From positions 11,483-75,482 of the forward strand of contig DASXLD010000110.1 in assembly GCA_036496385.1 (NCBI GenBank): DNA of 64,000 nt, given 5' to 3'. Below are positions 17,761 to 26,500 of the stretch, one piece after another; position 1 is the stretch's first letter, and each line of letters begins with the position of its first letter. The notes beneath the pieces were generated by a model. The model had not been told where the DNA came from and made no database searches. It saw only the letters and a program-made list of their open reading frames with translations. Both the position numbers and the translations under genes were made by a program. The stretch comes from Schlegelella_A sp036496385. GTDB taxonomy: Bacteria > Pseudomonadota > Gammaproteobacteria > Burkholderiales > Burkholderiaceae_C.

Positions 17761-18726
17761 ATGAACCGACTGACGAAGATCCTGCTTCTCTGCGCTGCGA
17801 CGCCGGCGTTCGCGGCGCCGGCGTTCGCCCAGACCGTGAAGGTCACGCCGCTCGGCGGCTTCGACGGTGAGTTCTGCGCCCAGGACCGCGCGCTCGTGTT
17901 CGAGGACCCGAACGGCACCCGCGTCCTCTACGACCCGGGTCGCTCGGTCGTCGGCGCGAGCGACGCGCGGCTGGGCAAGATCGACATCCTCCTCGTCAGC
18001 CACATGCACGGCGACCATCTCGGCGATGCGCACACGAAGGCGGTCGGCGCCGGCACCTGCGCCAGTCCGGACATGTCGGTGTCGGACACCCCGAATTCGA
18101 ACGCAGTCAACATCGCGGTCGCCAAGAAGGCGAAGATCGTCACCGGCTCCGAGATGTCGGTCTTCTTCGCCGCCAAGCTCAAGGCCAACGGCGGCAACCC
18201 CGCCGACGCCCTCCGGTTGCGCTTCGGCGGCGGCGTCACGGTCGGCGGCGTGCACGTCGTGACCGTCGCGGCGCTGCACAGCAACGGCGTCGACCCCGAC
18301 TTCATCGGCGGCGAGCTCGGCAAGGCGATGAAGGAGGCAGGCATCTCCGGCGACGTCGGCCCGCCGACCGGCTACGTGCTTCGTTTCAGCAACGGGCTCG
18401 TCGCCTATCTGTCGGGCGACACCGCCATCACCGCCGACCAGGAGCGCGTCGTCCGCGACTACTACCACGCCAGGCTCGCGGTCATGAACATGGGCGACGT
18501 CCTCGCGGCCGGGCCCGCCGAGGCGGCCTACGTGATCAACGAGCTCGTCAAGCCGGCCGAAGTGATCGCGTCGCACGCCAACGAAGCCGGCACCGTGGAG
18601 GGCAAGGTGCGGCCCGGCAGCAAGACCGAAGCGTTCATCAAGGCGACCAAGGTGCCGGTGCGCCTGCCGCTCTCGGGCAAGACGATGGAGTTCGACGCGG
18701 CAGGCAAGTGCACCGCCGGCTGTTGA
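17761..18726 (+). CDS. Exported MBL-fold metallo-hydrolase
   Basis: A 321-residue metallo-beta-lactamase-fold hydrolase. Residues 1-24 form a signal peptide (cleavage after AFAQ). The zinc-binding motif HMHGDH (81-86) is intact; further ligands are probably the His of AALHSNG, the Asp of YLSGDTAI and the late His of IASHANEAG. The pattern resembles the UlaG/RomA-like or YycJ-like group of MBL proteins. A run of small residues near 98-115 carries Cys and Met. An AGGAGA ribosome-binding site lies before the ATG. Substrate is unknown; the location would be periplasmic. Confidence 0.88.
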   Translation: MNRLTKILLLCAATPAFAAPAFAQTVKVTPLGGFDGEFCAQDRALVFEDPNGTRVLYDPGRSVVGASDARLGKIDILLVSHMHGDHLGDAHTKAVGAGTCASPDMSVSDTPNSNAVNIAVAKKAKIVTGSEMSVFFAAKLKANGGNPADALRLRFGGGVTVGGVHVVTVAALHSNGVDPDFIGGELGKAMKEAGISGDVGPPTGYVLRFSNGLVAYLSGDTAITADQERVVRDYYHARLAVMNMGDVLAAGPAEAAYVINELVKPAEVIASHANEAGTVEGKVRPGSKTEAFIKATKVPVRLPLSGKTMEFDAAGKCTAGC

Positions 18727-18778
18727 CGGCGAGGCTGCCGCCCGTCGTCGAGGGCGGTGCACGATCGGCGCTCCGCTC

Positions 18779-20551
18779 TCATCGCAATGGCCACGCCGCG
18801 ACGATCAGCGGCGTGCCGACGAAGAGCACCATCAGCGTCAGCGGCGCGCCGAGCTTCCAGTAGTCGCCGAAGCGGTAGCCGCCCGGCCCCATCACGAGCG
18901 TGTTGTTCTGGTGCCCGATCGGGGTCAGGAAATCGCACGCGCAGCCGAGCGCGACGGCGATCAGGAACGGCTCGCTGCGCAGCCCCAGGCTCGCTGCCAC
19001 CGCGGCGGCGACGGGGCCGAGCACGACCACCGCGGCGGCGTGGTGGAGGAACGGTGTCAGCAGCATCGAGACGAGCAGGATCAGGCCGATCGTCGCGCTG
19101 CCCGGCAGGTGCCTGGCGCCGGCGCCGAGCGCGTCGGCGACGAGGCTAGCGGCGCCGGTGTCCTTGAGCGCCTCGCCGACCGGGATCAGGCAGCCGAGCA
19201 TGACGATCACCGGCCATTCGATCGCGTGGTACGCCTCCTTCAGGCTGACCTGGCGCAGCAGCACGGTGAGCACGGCGGCGCCGAAGAACGCGACCTCGAC
19301 CGTGATCGCGCCGATGCCCGCGAGCAGCAGCGCCGCGGCGAGCAGGCCGATCGGAACGAGGCCGTTGCGGGCGGCGCCGATCGAGAGCTTGCGATCGGCG
19401 AGCGGCAGCAGGCCGAGCTCGGCGACCGATGCGGCGAGGTTCTTCTCCCAGCCCTGCACCAGCACGACGTCGCCGATCTCGAACCGGTGGCTGCGCAGCC
19501 GCGACTGCGCGCCGCCTTCGGCGTGGCGCACCGCGAACAAGTTCATGCCGTAGCGATGGCGAAGGCCGAGCGAGGCCGCTGTCTCGCCGACCAGCGCCGA
19601 CTCGGCGGTGACGACGGCCTCGACGACCTGCATCTCCTCGCTCGGCTCGTGCGGCGCGGCGAGCGCGTCGGCGCCGACGATCTCGAAGCCGGTCGCGGCG
19701 ACGACCTTCTGCACCGCCGTCGTGTCGCCGATGACGACGAGCACGTCGCCCGGATAGAGGCGCCAGCCCTCGGCCGGCACGTAGCGGCGGCCGCCTTCGC
19801 GAACGATCGCGGCGACCGATACGGTGCCGTCGCCGAGCGCCTCGAACTGGCCGACCGTGGGCTCGGTGAGCTTGCCGACGACGACGCGCAGCTCGGTCAC
19901 GTACGAGGCGATCGAGAACGACTCCTCGGGCGTCCGCCGTCCTTCGCGGTCGGGCAGCAAGCGCCAGGCGAAGGCGAGGAAGACGATCGCGATCGTCGTC
20001 AGCGGCAAGCCGACCGCGGCGAAGTCGAACAGCCCGAACGGCGGCTGGCCGAGCTCCTCGCGCACCGAGGAGATCAGCAGGTTGGGCGAGGTGCCGATCT
20101 TGGTGATCGTGCCGCCGACGAGCGACGCGAACGCGAGCGGCATCAGGTAGATCGAGCGCGAGCGACCGCTGCGCTCGGCGGTCTGGATCGCGATCGGGAT
20201 GAAGATGCCGAGCGTGCCGACGTTCTTGACGAACGCCGACAGGTAGCCGACCGCCGCCGCCAGGATGCCGACCTGGAGCGAGGTCGAGCGCACCCGCCTC
20301 AGCAACGACGCGGTCGCGCGCTCGATCACGCTCGACGCGGCGATCGCCCGGCTGACGACGAGCACCGACGCGATGATGATGATCACCGGGCTGGCGAAGC
20401 CGTGGAACGCCTTCGTGCTCGGGACGACGCCGAGCAGCACCGCCGCCAGCAGCACCAGCGCGGCGACGACGTCGAAGCGCAGCCGCCCGCGCATGAAGAG
20501 GGCGAGCATGACGGCGACGAGGGCGAACGCCTCGATCTGGTGGAGCGTCAT
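18779..20551 (-). CDS. SLC13-family permease with two RCK_C (TrkA-C) domains
   Basis: A 590-residue divalent anion/sodium symporter family protein. Two transport halves, each with several helices, flank a soluble insert. The TITKIGTSPN motif (about residues 148-157) is the DASS/SLC13 signature, and a second motif appears as CDFLTPIGHQNN near the C-terminus. Residues 212-288 and 305-385 are two RCK_C domains, which probably bind a regulatory ligand. Proteins of this layout are annotated as anion permeases, including sulfate permeases. The ATG at 20551 starts directly before helix 1; an upstream in-frame start at 20638 would add a non-conserved leader. It diverges from the DUF1326 gene at 20685. 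Confidence 0.9.
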   Translation of the reverse strand: MTLHQIEAFALVAVMLALFMRGRLRFDVVAALVLLAAVLLGVVPSTKAFHGFASPVIIIIASVLVVSRAIAASSVIERATASLLRRVRSTSLQVGILAAAVGYLSAFVKNVGTLGIFIPIAIQTAERSGRSRSIYLMPLAFASLVGGTITKIGTSPNLLISSVREELGQPPFGLFDFAAVGLPLTTIAIVFLAFAWRLLPDREGRRTPEESFSIASYVTELRVVVGKLTEPTVGQFEALGDGTVSVAAIVREGGRRYVPAEGWRLYPGDVLVVIGDTTAVQKVVAATGFEIVGADALAAPHEPSEEMQVVEAVVTAESALVGETAASLGLRHRYGMNLFAVRHAEGGAQSRLRSHRFEIGDVVLVQGWEKNLAASVAELGLLPLADRKLSIGAARNGLVPIGLLAAALLLAGIGAITVEVAFFGAAVLTVLLRQVSLKEAYHAIEWPVIVMLGCLIPVGEALKDTGAASLVADALGAGARHLPGSATIGLILLVSMLLTPFLHHAAAVVVLGPVAAAVAASLGLRSEPFLIAVALGCACDFLTPIGHQNNTLVMGPGGYRFGDYWKLGAPLTLMVLFVGTPLIVAAWPLR

Positions 20552-20684
20552 CGGCGCCGAGTATGTCTGCCCGCACGGCGCCGCCGGCGTGGTCATCGGC
20601 TGAGTGCAAGCGTAGGATGACCTCCCCCCGGCAGGCACCGTCTCACCGGCGCTCTGCTCCTGTTCGCATCAGCGGAGACACGCC

Positions 20685-21290
20685 ATGGCCTACCACCTCG
20701 AGGGACGACTGCTCGAAGTCTGCAACTGCCGAGTCCTCTGTCCGTGCTGGATCGGCGAGGACCCCGACTACAAGACCTGCGACACCATCGTCGCCTGGCA
20801 TTTCGACAAGGGCACGATCGACGGGGTGGACGTGAAGGGTCGCACGCTGGCGATGCTCGCGCACGTGCCGGGCAACATCCTGCAAGGCAACTGGACGGCG
20901 GCGGTCTACCTCGACGACCAGGCGACGGCGGCGCAGGAAGCGGCTCTGCTCGCCGTCTACACCGGCCAGAAGGGCGGCCCGGTCGCCGACCTCGCCAAGC
21001 TCGTCGGCAAGGTCGTCTCGGTGCAGAAGGTGCCGATCACGTTCACCGTGCAGGGCGGCCTCGGCACGATCAAGGTCGGCGATGCCGGCTATGCCGAGCT
21101 CGAGCCGTACAAGAGCGCTTCCGGTGCGACGACAACGCTGACCGACACCGTCTTCTCCACCGTTCCGGGCGCACCGGTCTTCGTCGGCAAGGCCGTCGAG
21201 TACCGGTCGAAGAACCACGCCGGGCTCGGCAAGGACATCAACCTCAAGGGCCACAACGCGTTGCAGAGCACGTTCGTGTTCGACGCCTAG
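20685..21290 (+). CDS. DUF1326 domain protein
   Basis: A 201-residue soluble protein of the DUF1326 family. The diagnostic N-terminus carries a cysteine-rich loop (EVCNCRVLCPCWIGEDPDYKTC, Cys13, 15, 19, 21 and 32) that could bind a metal. Beta-rich segments follow. Biochemical role is unknown. It is followed 21 bases later by a DUF2182 membrane protein; these two families are neighbours in many proteobacteria and so probably act together. The Cys arrangement suggests metal or redox handling, which is inference only. Confidence 0.87.
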   Translation: MAYHLEGRLLEVCNCRVLCPCWIGEDPDYKTCDTIVAWHFDKGTIDGVDVKGRTLAMLAHVPGNILQGNWTAAVYLDDQATAAQEAALLAVYTGQKGGPVADLAKLVGKVVSVQKVPITFTVQGGLGTIKVGDAGYAELEPYKSASGATTTLTDTVFSTVPGAPVFVGKAVEYRSKNHAGLGKDINLKGHNALQSTFVFDA

Positions 21291-21311
21291 CGCGCCGGAC
21301 CCGGCAGCCCG

Positions 21312-22145
21312 ATGGCGACGCTCTCGGAAGTGCCGCGCGCCGCACCCGGCAGCGGCGAGCGCGACGTCGCGCTGGCCGCGCTGCTCGGCGCTCTGTCGAT
21401 CTTCGCGTGGGGCGCCTTGTGGCTATGGAGCGCGAGCCCGTACGCCCGCTACGCGGTGCACGGCAGCTGGCTCGACTCGTCGGCCTTCGCGGCGCTGTGC
21501 CGGGCATTGCCGGCCGGGACGCTGGTCGGGCCGGCAGTCCTCTACGCGCTGGCCTGGGTGCTGATGATCGCGGCCATGATGCTGCCGACGACCTACCCCG
21601 TGCTCGGCATCTTCCGCGTCTCGACGCGCAGTCGCGCCGATGGTCGGCTGCTGCTGTTGCTGGTCCTCGCCGGCTTCTTCTTCGCGTGGTTCCTGTTCGG
21701 CTTGTTCGCGCACGCCATGGACGGCGCGATCGGCTGGCTCGGCGGCCGCAACGGTTGGCTGCTCGAGCACGGCTGGGTGGCCGGCGCGCTTGTGCTCGCC
21801 GCCGCGGGCGTGTTCCAGTTCAGCGCCCTGAAATACCGCTGCCTCGAGCAATGCCGGACGCCGTTCGCGTTCGTCGCCTCGCGCTGGCGTGGCCGCGCGC
21901 CGGCGCGCGAGGCGTTTCGGATCGGCGTCGACCACGGCGTCTTCTGCGTCGGATGCTGCTGGGCGCTGATGCTCTGCATGTTCGTCGTCGGCACCGGCAG
22001 CCTCGGCTGGATGCTCGTCCTGGCCGCGCTGATGGCGGTGGAGAAGAACGTGCCGGGCGGTGCGAGGCTGCGATCGCCGATCGGGCTCGGACTCCTCGCC
22101 GCCGCGACCCTGATCGTGGTCGAGCATCTGCGGCCGGTGGGCTGA
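21312..22145 (+). CDS. DUF2182 integral membrane protein
   Basis: A 277-residue polytopic membrane protein of the DUF2182 family (predicted metal-binding). Roughly six or seven helices are seen. Conserved features are MIAAMMLPTTYPVL (about 90-103), the loop YRCLEQCRTPFAF with two Cys, and the HGVFCVGCCWALMLCMFVVG region with three further Cys and a His. Met/Cys/His-rich membrane segments suggest metal contact. It is coupled to the DUF1326 gene (21 bases apart) and precedes an enoyl-CoA hydratase gene by 16 bases. Function is unknown. Confidence 0.87.
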   Translation: MATLSEVPRAAPGSGERDVALAALLGALSIFAWGALWLWSASPYARYAVHGSWLDSSAFAALCRALPAGTLVGPAVLYALAWVLMIAAMMLPTTYPVLGIFRVSTRSRADGRLLLLLVLAGFFFAWFLFGLFAHAMDGAIGWLGGRNGWLLEHGWVAGALVLAAAGVFQFSALKYRCLEQCRTPFAFVASRWRGRAPAREAFRIGVDHGVFCVGCCWALMLCMFVVGTGSLGWMLVLAALMAVEKNVPGGARLRSPIGLGLLAAATLIVVEHLRPVG

Positions 22146-22161
22146 CGAGGAGGAGACGACG

Positions 22162-23052
22162 ATGCCTTTGCCGCCGCTCGAAACCACGCGCTACGAAGTC
22201 GACGACCACGGCATCGCGACGATCACGCTCCACCGCCCCGACAAGCTCAACGCCTACAACGGGCAGATGCGCACCGAGATCGCCGCGCTGTTCGACGAGA
22301 CCGACCGTGACGATGCCGTCCGCGTCGTCATCGTCACCGGCGCCGGCCGCGCCTTCTGCGCCGGCGCCGACCTGTCGTCGGGCGCCGACACCTTCGACCG
22401 CGAGGCGCCGCAGCGTCAGCCCTATCTCGAAAAGCTCCGCGTCGGCAGCGTCTATCGCGACGGCGGCGGCACCAACGCGCTGCGCATCTACGAGAGCCTG
22501 AAGCCGGTGATCGGCGCCATCAACGGCGCCGCGGTCGGCATCGGCGCGACGATCCAGCTGCCGATGGACATCCGCATGGCGTCGACCGCGGCGCGCTTCG
22601 GCTTCGTCTTCGCGCGCCGCGGCATCACGCTCGAGGCAGCATCGTCATGGTTCCTGCCGCGCCTGGTCGGCATGCAGACGGCGCTCGAGTGGTGCATGAC
22701 CGGCCGCGTCTTCGGCGCCGACGAAGCGCACGCGCGCGGCCTCGTGCGCTCGCTGCACGCGCCCGACGAGCTGCTGCCCGCAGCGCGCGCGCTGGCGCGC
22801 GAGATCGCCGACAACGCGGCGCCGGTCTCGGTGGCGCTCACGCGGCAGATGCTGTGGCGGTTGTCGGCGGCACCGCATCCGATGGCTGCGCATCGCGTCG
22901 ACAGCCGCTCGATCCAGTCGCGCGGGCAATCGGCCGACGTTCGCGAGGGCATCGGCGCGTTCCTCGAGAAGCGGCCGGCGGTGTTCCCGGATCGGGTGTC
23001 GACGGACATGCCGGCGTTCTTTCCCTGGTGGGACGAGCCGACGTTCGAGTGA
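22162..23052 (+). CDS. Enoyl-CoA hydratase/isomerase (crotonase) family protein
   Basis: A 296-residue crotonase-fold enzyme acting on acyl-CoA thioesters. It has the oxyanion-hole segments AFCAGADLSSG (about 60-70) and AINGAAVGIGATIQLPMDIRMAS, plus ARRGITLEAASSWFLPRLVG with a likely catalytic Glu. It is slightly longer than the typical 260, because a region around DREAPQRQPYLEKLR is inserted and the C-terminus is extended. The RBS GAGGAGGAG is strong. It may be co-transcribed with DUF2182, but no metabolic link is apparent. Hydratase versus isomerase cannot be distinguished. Confidence 0.9.
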   Translation: MPLPPLETTRYEVDDHGIATITLHRPDKLNAYNGQMRTEIAALFDETDRDDAVRVVIVTGAGRAFCAGADLSSGADTFDREAPQRQPYLEKLRVGSVYRDGGGTNALRIYESLKPVIGAINGAAVGIGATIQLPMDIRMASTAARFGFVFARRGITLEAASSWFLPRLVGMQTALEWCMTGRVFGADEAHARGLVRSLHAPDELLPAARALAREIADNAAPVSVALTRQMLWRLSAAPHPMAAHRVDSRSIQSRGQSADVREGIGAFLEKRPAVFPDRVSTDMPAFFPWWDEPTFE

Positions 23053-23077
23053 GGCGACTGGGCCGACGATCAGCGCA

Positions 23078-23284
23078 TCAGCGCGCCCGCCCGCCGAGCA
23101 GGCGCGCCGGCAGGAACAGGAGGGCGCGCAACAGCGCGAACAGCGCTTCGAACGTGATCCCGATCAGCCGAAACGGCAGGGTCAGCAGCCAGAGCAGCGG
23201 CCACAGCACCAGCGCCGCGAGCGCGAGCGGCCAGCACAGGACGAACAGCAGACACCACGCCACGAGGCCGAGCAGGAACTTCAT
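23078..23284 (-). CDS. Small hydrophobic membrane protein (68 aa)
   Basis: A 68-residue very hydrophobic protein, Leu/Trp/Phe-rich, with two probable transmembrane segments (about 3-35 and 42-62) and a basic C-terminus (PARLLGGRAR). No family is recognised. It lies 11 bases downstream of the PspC-type gene on the same strand, so it is probably part of that stress-response unit. Confidence 0.72.
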   Translation of the reverse strand: MKFLLGLVAWCLLFVLCWPLALAALVLWPLLWLLTLPFRLIGITFEALFALLRALLFLPARLLGGRAR

Positions 23285-23295
23285 GGCCGCCGGCC

Positions 23296-23655
23296 TCAAC
23301 TTGCGCGGAAGGAGCCGGCGCCGGCGTCGGCGACGCCGTCTTCCACCGGCACCAGGATCCAGAGCAAGACATAGGCGATGACGCCGGTGCCGCAGAGTGC
23401 GAGCGCGACGAAGATCAGCCGCCACAACCACGCGGGCAGGCCGGACATCGGCGCGAGGCCGCCGCACACGCCGCCGAGCCAGCGGTCGCCGCGGCTGCGG
23501 CGCAAGGCGCGCACCCAGCGCCCGACGGCATCGGTACCGGCGTGCGAAGAGTCGTCACCGAGGGCGCGCGCCTTCGCCCTCGCGAACTCGGCGTCGGAGA
23601 GGGCGCCGCTGCGGTGCAGCGCAGCGAGGCGTTCGAGATCGTCGGCAAGGCCCAT
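23296..23655 (-). CDS. SHOCT plus PspC-domain membrane protein
   Basis: A 119-residue two-domain protein. Residues 1-32 (DDLERLAALHRSGALSDAEFARAKARAL) match the short SHOCT oligomerisation/targeting motif. Residues about 48-106 form a PspC domain: WLGGVCGGLA followed by one amphipathic and one hydrophobic helix (LWRLIFVALALCGTGVIAYVLLWILVP). PspC proteins join envelope-stress responses in the inner membrane. The psp operon genes pspA and pspB are not nearby. It is followed by a small membrane protein. Confidence 0.86.
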   Translation of the reverse strand: MGLADDLERLAALHRSGALSDAEFARAKARALGDDSSHAGTDAVGRWVRALRRSRGDRWLGGVCGGLAPMSGLPAWLWRLIFVALALCGTGVIAYVLLWILVPVEDGVADAGAGSFRAS

Positions 23656-23806
23656 CGCGTCTTCTCCCGGGTGGCGATGAGTGCAATCTAGTGATGGCGA
23701 GCCGCGGCGACAAGGGGGCCGCGACGAACTGAAGGCGGCGCCGCATGAAGCGCACGCGGGGCCGACCGGCCGCGTCACCATGAGCGCGACCCGGGGGACT
23801 TCTCCC

Positions 23807-23822
23807 GAGTCGCCGGCGACTC
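23807..23822. promoter_or_regulatory. 16-bp perfect palindrome between divergent genes
   Basis: The sequence GAGTCGCCGGCGACTC is a perfect inverted repeat without a loop, followed by TTTCGG. It sits between the PspC-type gene (start 23655) and the START-like gene (start 23925), about 100 bases upstream of the latter. It could be a dimeric operator. In a 70% GC sequence, short palindromes occur by chance, so this is only a candidate. Confidence 0.3.
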
Positions 23823-23924
23823 TTTCGGCACACTTACGGCGTCTCCGCGCAGCCGGCACGTCATATGCCCTGCACGACGAGATCGGGGCGCCAGCCGCCC
23901 GCGAAGGAGCCAAGGAGCAATGCC

Positions 23925-24587
23925 ATGATCCTCGCAAGACTCGTCGCCGTCGCCGCGCTCGCGGCGTTCGGCTACTGGCTGAAGAAGCAGCTCGGCCCGG
24001 GCAGCGGCCGCGGCCCGGGCGAGCTTTCGTACGTGCAGGACTCGATCGACATCGACGTGCCGATCAGCACCGCCTACAACCAGTGGACGCAGTTCGAGGA
24101 GTTCCCGAATTTCATGCGCGACGTCGTGGAAGTGCGCCAGATCGACGACACCCATCTCTACTGGCGCGCCGTGATCGCCGGCAACCCGGTCGAGTGGGAC
24201 GCCGAGATCACGACCCAGATCCCCGACCGCCGCATCTCGTGGCGAAGCACGAGCGGGCCGACGAGCTCGGGCGCGGTGACGTTCGACCGCGTCACCGACC
24301 GCCGCACCCGCGTCACGCTGCGGATGTCGTACCGCGCCCCCGGCATCGCCCAGAAAGTCGGCGACGCGCTCGGCGCCGTGCGGATGGAGCTCGTCACCAA
24401 CCTGCACCGCTTCGCCGAGTTCATCCAGAGCCGCCAGCACGAGACCGGCGCCTGGCGCGGCACCGTGCGCGGCGGCACGCCGGAGCTCGGCAGCGGCGAC
24501 GCAGCGGCGGCGAGCGACGTCGTCGACAACACGGCGAACCCGGTCGCTAAGACGATCGCCGGCAACACCGGCGAGACGACGCGCTGA
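23925..24587 (+). CDS. START/SRPBCC-family protein with N-terminal membrane anchor
   Basis: A 220-residue protein. Residues 1-18 form a hydrophobic anchor (ILARLVAVAALAAFGYWLKK). Residues about 35-175 have the polyketide-cyclase/START-like SRPBCC fold: VQDSIDIDVPISTAYNQWTQFEEFPNFM is the classic start of the subgroup, and the DIDVP...W..FE.FP..M pattern is clear. The tail (about 175-220) is low complexity (DAAAASDVVDNTANPVAK). The RBS AAGGAGC is well placed. Function is unknown; related proteins bind lipids or hydrophobic ligands and often appear in stress operons. Confidence 0.88.
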   Translation: MILARLVAVAALAAFGYWLKKQLGPGSGRGPGELSYVQDSIDIDVPISTAYNQWTQFEEFPNFMRDVVEVRQIDDTHLYWRAVIAGNPVEWDAEITTQIPDRRISWRSTSGPTSSGAVTFDRVTDRRTRVTLRMSYRAPGIAQKVGDALGAVRMELVTNLHRFAEFIQSRQHETGAWRGTVRGGTPELGSGDAAAASDVVDNTANPVAKTIAGNTGETTR

Positions 24588-24700
24588 CGCGCGGCGACGA
24601 CCGTCACCGATCGTGACGTCGCCGCGGCGAGCAACATCGGCTGTTGTCGCGCCGTCGCACGCCGTCGCGCGCTGACGGCGCGCACGACGCGCAGCGTGCA

Positions 24701-25822
24701 TCAGAGGCCGAGCCGGCGCGCCGCTTCGGCGGCGATCGCCAGGCTCGCCGTCAACCCCGGCGACTCGATTCCGTAGAGATTCATCAGCCCGGCGACGCTG
24801 TGGACCTCGGGCCCTTGCAGCAGGAAGTCGCGCACCGGCTCGCCGGGACCTTGCAGCTTCGGCCGCACGCCGCTGTACGCCGGCGCGAGCGAGCCGTCGC
24901 GAAGCGCCGGCCAATAGCGGCGGATCGCGGCGTAGAACAGGTCGCCGCGCGCCGGGTCGACGGCGTACTCGATCGCCTCGGGCGGCGTGTCGAGTGCGAG
25001 CCATTCGACATCGGGGCCGAAGCGCGCCTGACCGGCGAGGTCGAGCGTCAGGTGGACGCCGAGTCCGCCCGGCTCGGGCACCGGATAGACGAGATGCGCG
25101 AACGGTGAGCGGCCGGCGAGCGCGTAGTAGTTGCCCTTCGCGAAGCGCTGGCGCGGGATGTGCGCCGCGTCGAGGCCGTCGATCCGGCGCGCGAGCGACG
25201 GCGCGAAGAGGCCGGCGGCGTTGACGAGGATTCGCGCCGCGAGCGCGAGCGGCTCGGCGCCGCCGATCTTCACCACGAAGCCTTCGCGCGTCGCCGTCGC
25301 GCTCTCGAGCGGCGAGCGCAGCACGAGCGCACCGCCGGCGTTCTCGAGGTCGCCGAGGTAGGCGAGCATCAGCGCGTGGCTGTCGACGATGCCGGTCACG
25401 GTCGAGAGCAGCGCGGCGCTTGCGTTCAGCGCCGGCTCGAGCGCGCGCACGTCGGCGCCGGCCAGCCAGCGCAGGCCCTCGACGCCGTTGGCAAGCGCGC
25501 GCTGCTCGATCGTGCGCAAGGTCTCGGCCTGCGCCGGCGTCGTCGCGACGATGAGCTTGCCGCAGCGCCGGTGGCCGACGCCGCGCGATTCGCAGTACGG
25601 ATAGAGCAGGCGCCGGCCGGCGACGCACAGCGTCGCCTTCAGCGACCCCGGCGCGTCGTAGATGCCGGCGTGGACGACCTCGCTGTTGCGCGAGCTGGTG
25701 CCGTTGCCGATGCCGTCGGTGGCCTCGATGACGATCGTCTCGAGCCCGCGCAGCGCGAGCTCGCGCGCGCACGCGAGCCCGATCGCCCCGGCGCCGACGA
25801 CGATGGCATCGACGCGGTCCAT
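24701..25822 (-). CDS. FAD-dependent oxidoreductase (LhgO/DadA-like)
   Basis: A 373-residue flavoprotein of the D-amino acid oxidase fold, related to L-2-hydroxyglutarate dehydrogenase LhgO. The FAD loop GAGAIGLACA (residues 9-18), the group-specific SSRNSEVVHAGIYD near 43-56, and a C-terminal GIESPGLTASLAIA are present. It would oxidise a 2-hydroxy acid or a similar compound, passing electrons to the respiratory chain. Start: ATG at 25822 directly before the Rossmann strand. Substrate is not proven. The adjacent DUF3297 gene diverges. Confidence 0.88.
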   Translation of the reverse strand: MDRVDAIVVGAGAIGLACARELALRGLETIVIEATDGIGNGTSSRNSEVVHAGIYDAPGSLKATLCVAGRRLLYPYCESRGVGHRRCGKLIVATTPAQAETLRTIEQRALANGVEGLRWLAGADVRALEPALNASAALLSTVTGIVDSHALMLAYLGDLENAGGALVLRSPLESATATREGFVVKIGGAEPLALAARILVNAAGLFAPSLARRIDGLDAAHIPRQRFAKGNYYALAGRSPFAHLVYPVPEPGGLGVHLTLDLAGQARFGPDVEWLALDTPPEAIEYAVDPARGDLFYAAIRRYWPALRDGSLAPAYSGVRPKLQGPGEPVRDFLLQGPEVHSVAGLMNLYGIESPGLTASLAIAAEAARRLGL

Positions 25823-25969
25823 CTCTTGCTCGTTCTCCTGCGCTGATGATCTTGTCGCGGCCTTCAGGGCGGCGATCGATGATTCTCCACAACCGCGGTC
25901 GGCGGGTGACCTTCGACCCGCGCCGGCGGTGGCCCTCGCGCCGGACCCGCGCGGGCAGACAATCGCGCG

Positions 25970-26233
25970 ATGGACGACGCCCGCGAAGCCGCGCCGCCGC
26001 TGCCCGATCGCCTTTCGGTCGACCCGCGCAGCGCCTATCACGTCGCCGCCGTGTTCGAGCACGGCGTCGGCATCCGCCTCAACGGCAAGGAGCGCCACGA
26101 CGTCGAGGAATACTGCATCAGCGAAGGCTGGATCAAGGTGCCCGCCGGCAAGACGGTCGACCGCAAGGGCCGGCCGCTGCTGATCACGCTGAAGGGCAAG
26201 GTCGAGGCGTACTACCGGCTGCCACCGGCGTAG
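25970..26233 (+). CDS. DUF3297 family protein
   Basis: An 87-residue soluble protein with the complete DUF3297 pattern: LPDRLSVDPRS, GVGIRLNGKERHDVEEYC, SEGWIKVPAGKTVDRKGRPL and ITLKGKVEAYY. The family is small, widespread in proteobacteria and uncharacterised. The ATG at 25970 gives the usual length. It stands alone between divergent oxidase and frameshifted secreted-protein genes. Confidence 0.85.
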   Translation: MDDAREAAPPLPDRLSVDPRSAYHVAAVFEHGVGIRLNGKERHDVEEYCISEGWIKVPAGKTVDRKGRPLLITLKGKVEAYYRLPPA

Positions 26234-26370
26234 CGGCCGGGCGGCTGCCCTCCTGCGAAGCGCCGGCTCCGGACCGCCGCCTGTTGAAACTTCGTCCTGC
26301 GTCGCTGCGCCCCGCGGCATACATTTGGCAAAGCCGGCGCGGCCGCTGCCACCATTGCAGGAGAACTCGG

Positions 26371-26499
26371 ATGCAGAGACGAGCGTGGAGATCGTTGATC
26401 GTTGCCGGCGCGGCGCCGTTCGCCGCTGCGGTGCCGGCGCAGACCCAGGCACCGGCGACCAGGACGCAGCAGCGTGCAAGGCGGGGGCCGCGCTCGTGA
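26371..26499 (+). CDS. Short leader-like ORF (42 aa)
   Basis: A 42-residue frame starting MQRRAWRSLIVAGAAPFAAAVPAQ, which looks like a signal peptide with Arg-rich N-region, followed by a Gln/Arg-rich tail. A good GGAGAA ribosome-binding site precedes it. It ends one base before the GTG of the frameshifted secreted-protein gene, so it may be a coupled leader, a small secreted peptide or the remnant of an earlier gene start. It was not recognised as any known family. Confidence 0.35.
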   Translation: MQRRAWRSLIVAGAAPFAAAVPAQTQAPATRTQQRARRGPRS

Positions 26500-26500
26500 A

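Noticed and set aside
23775..25892. 705-residue minus-strand open frame
   Set aside because: It runs in the wrong frame through the FAD oxidoreductase and then antisense to the START-like gene; no motif is seen in it.
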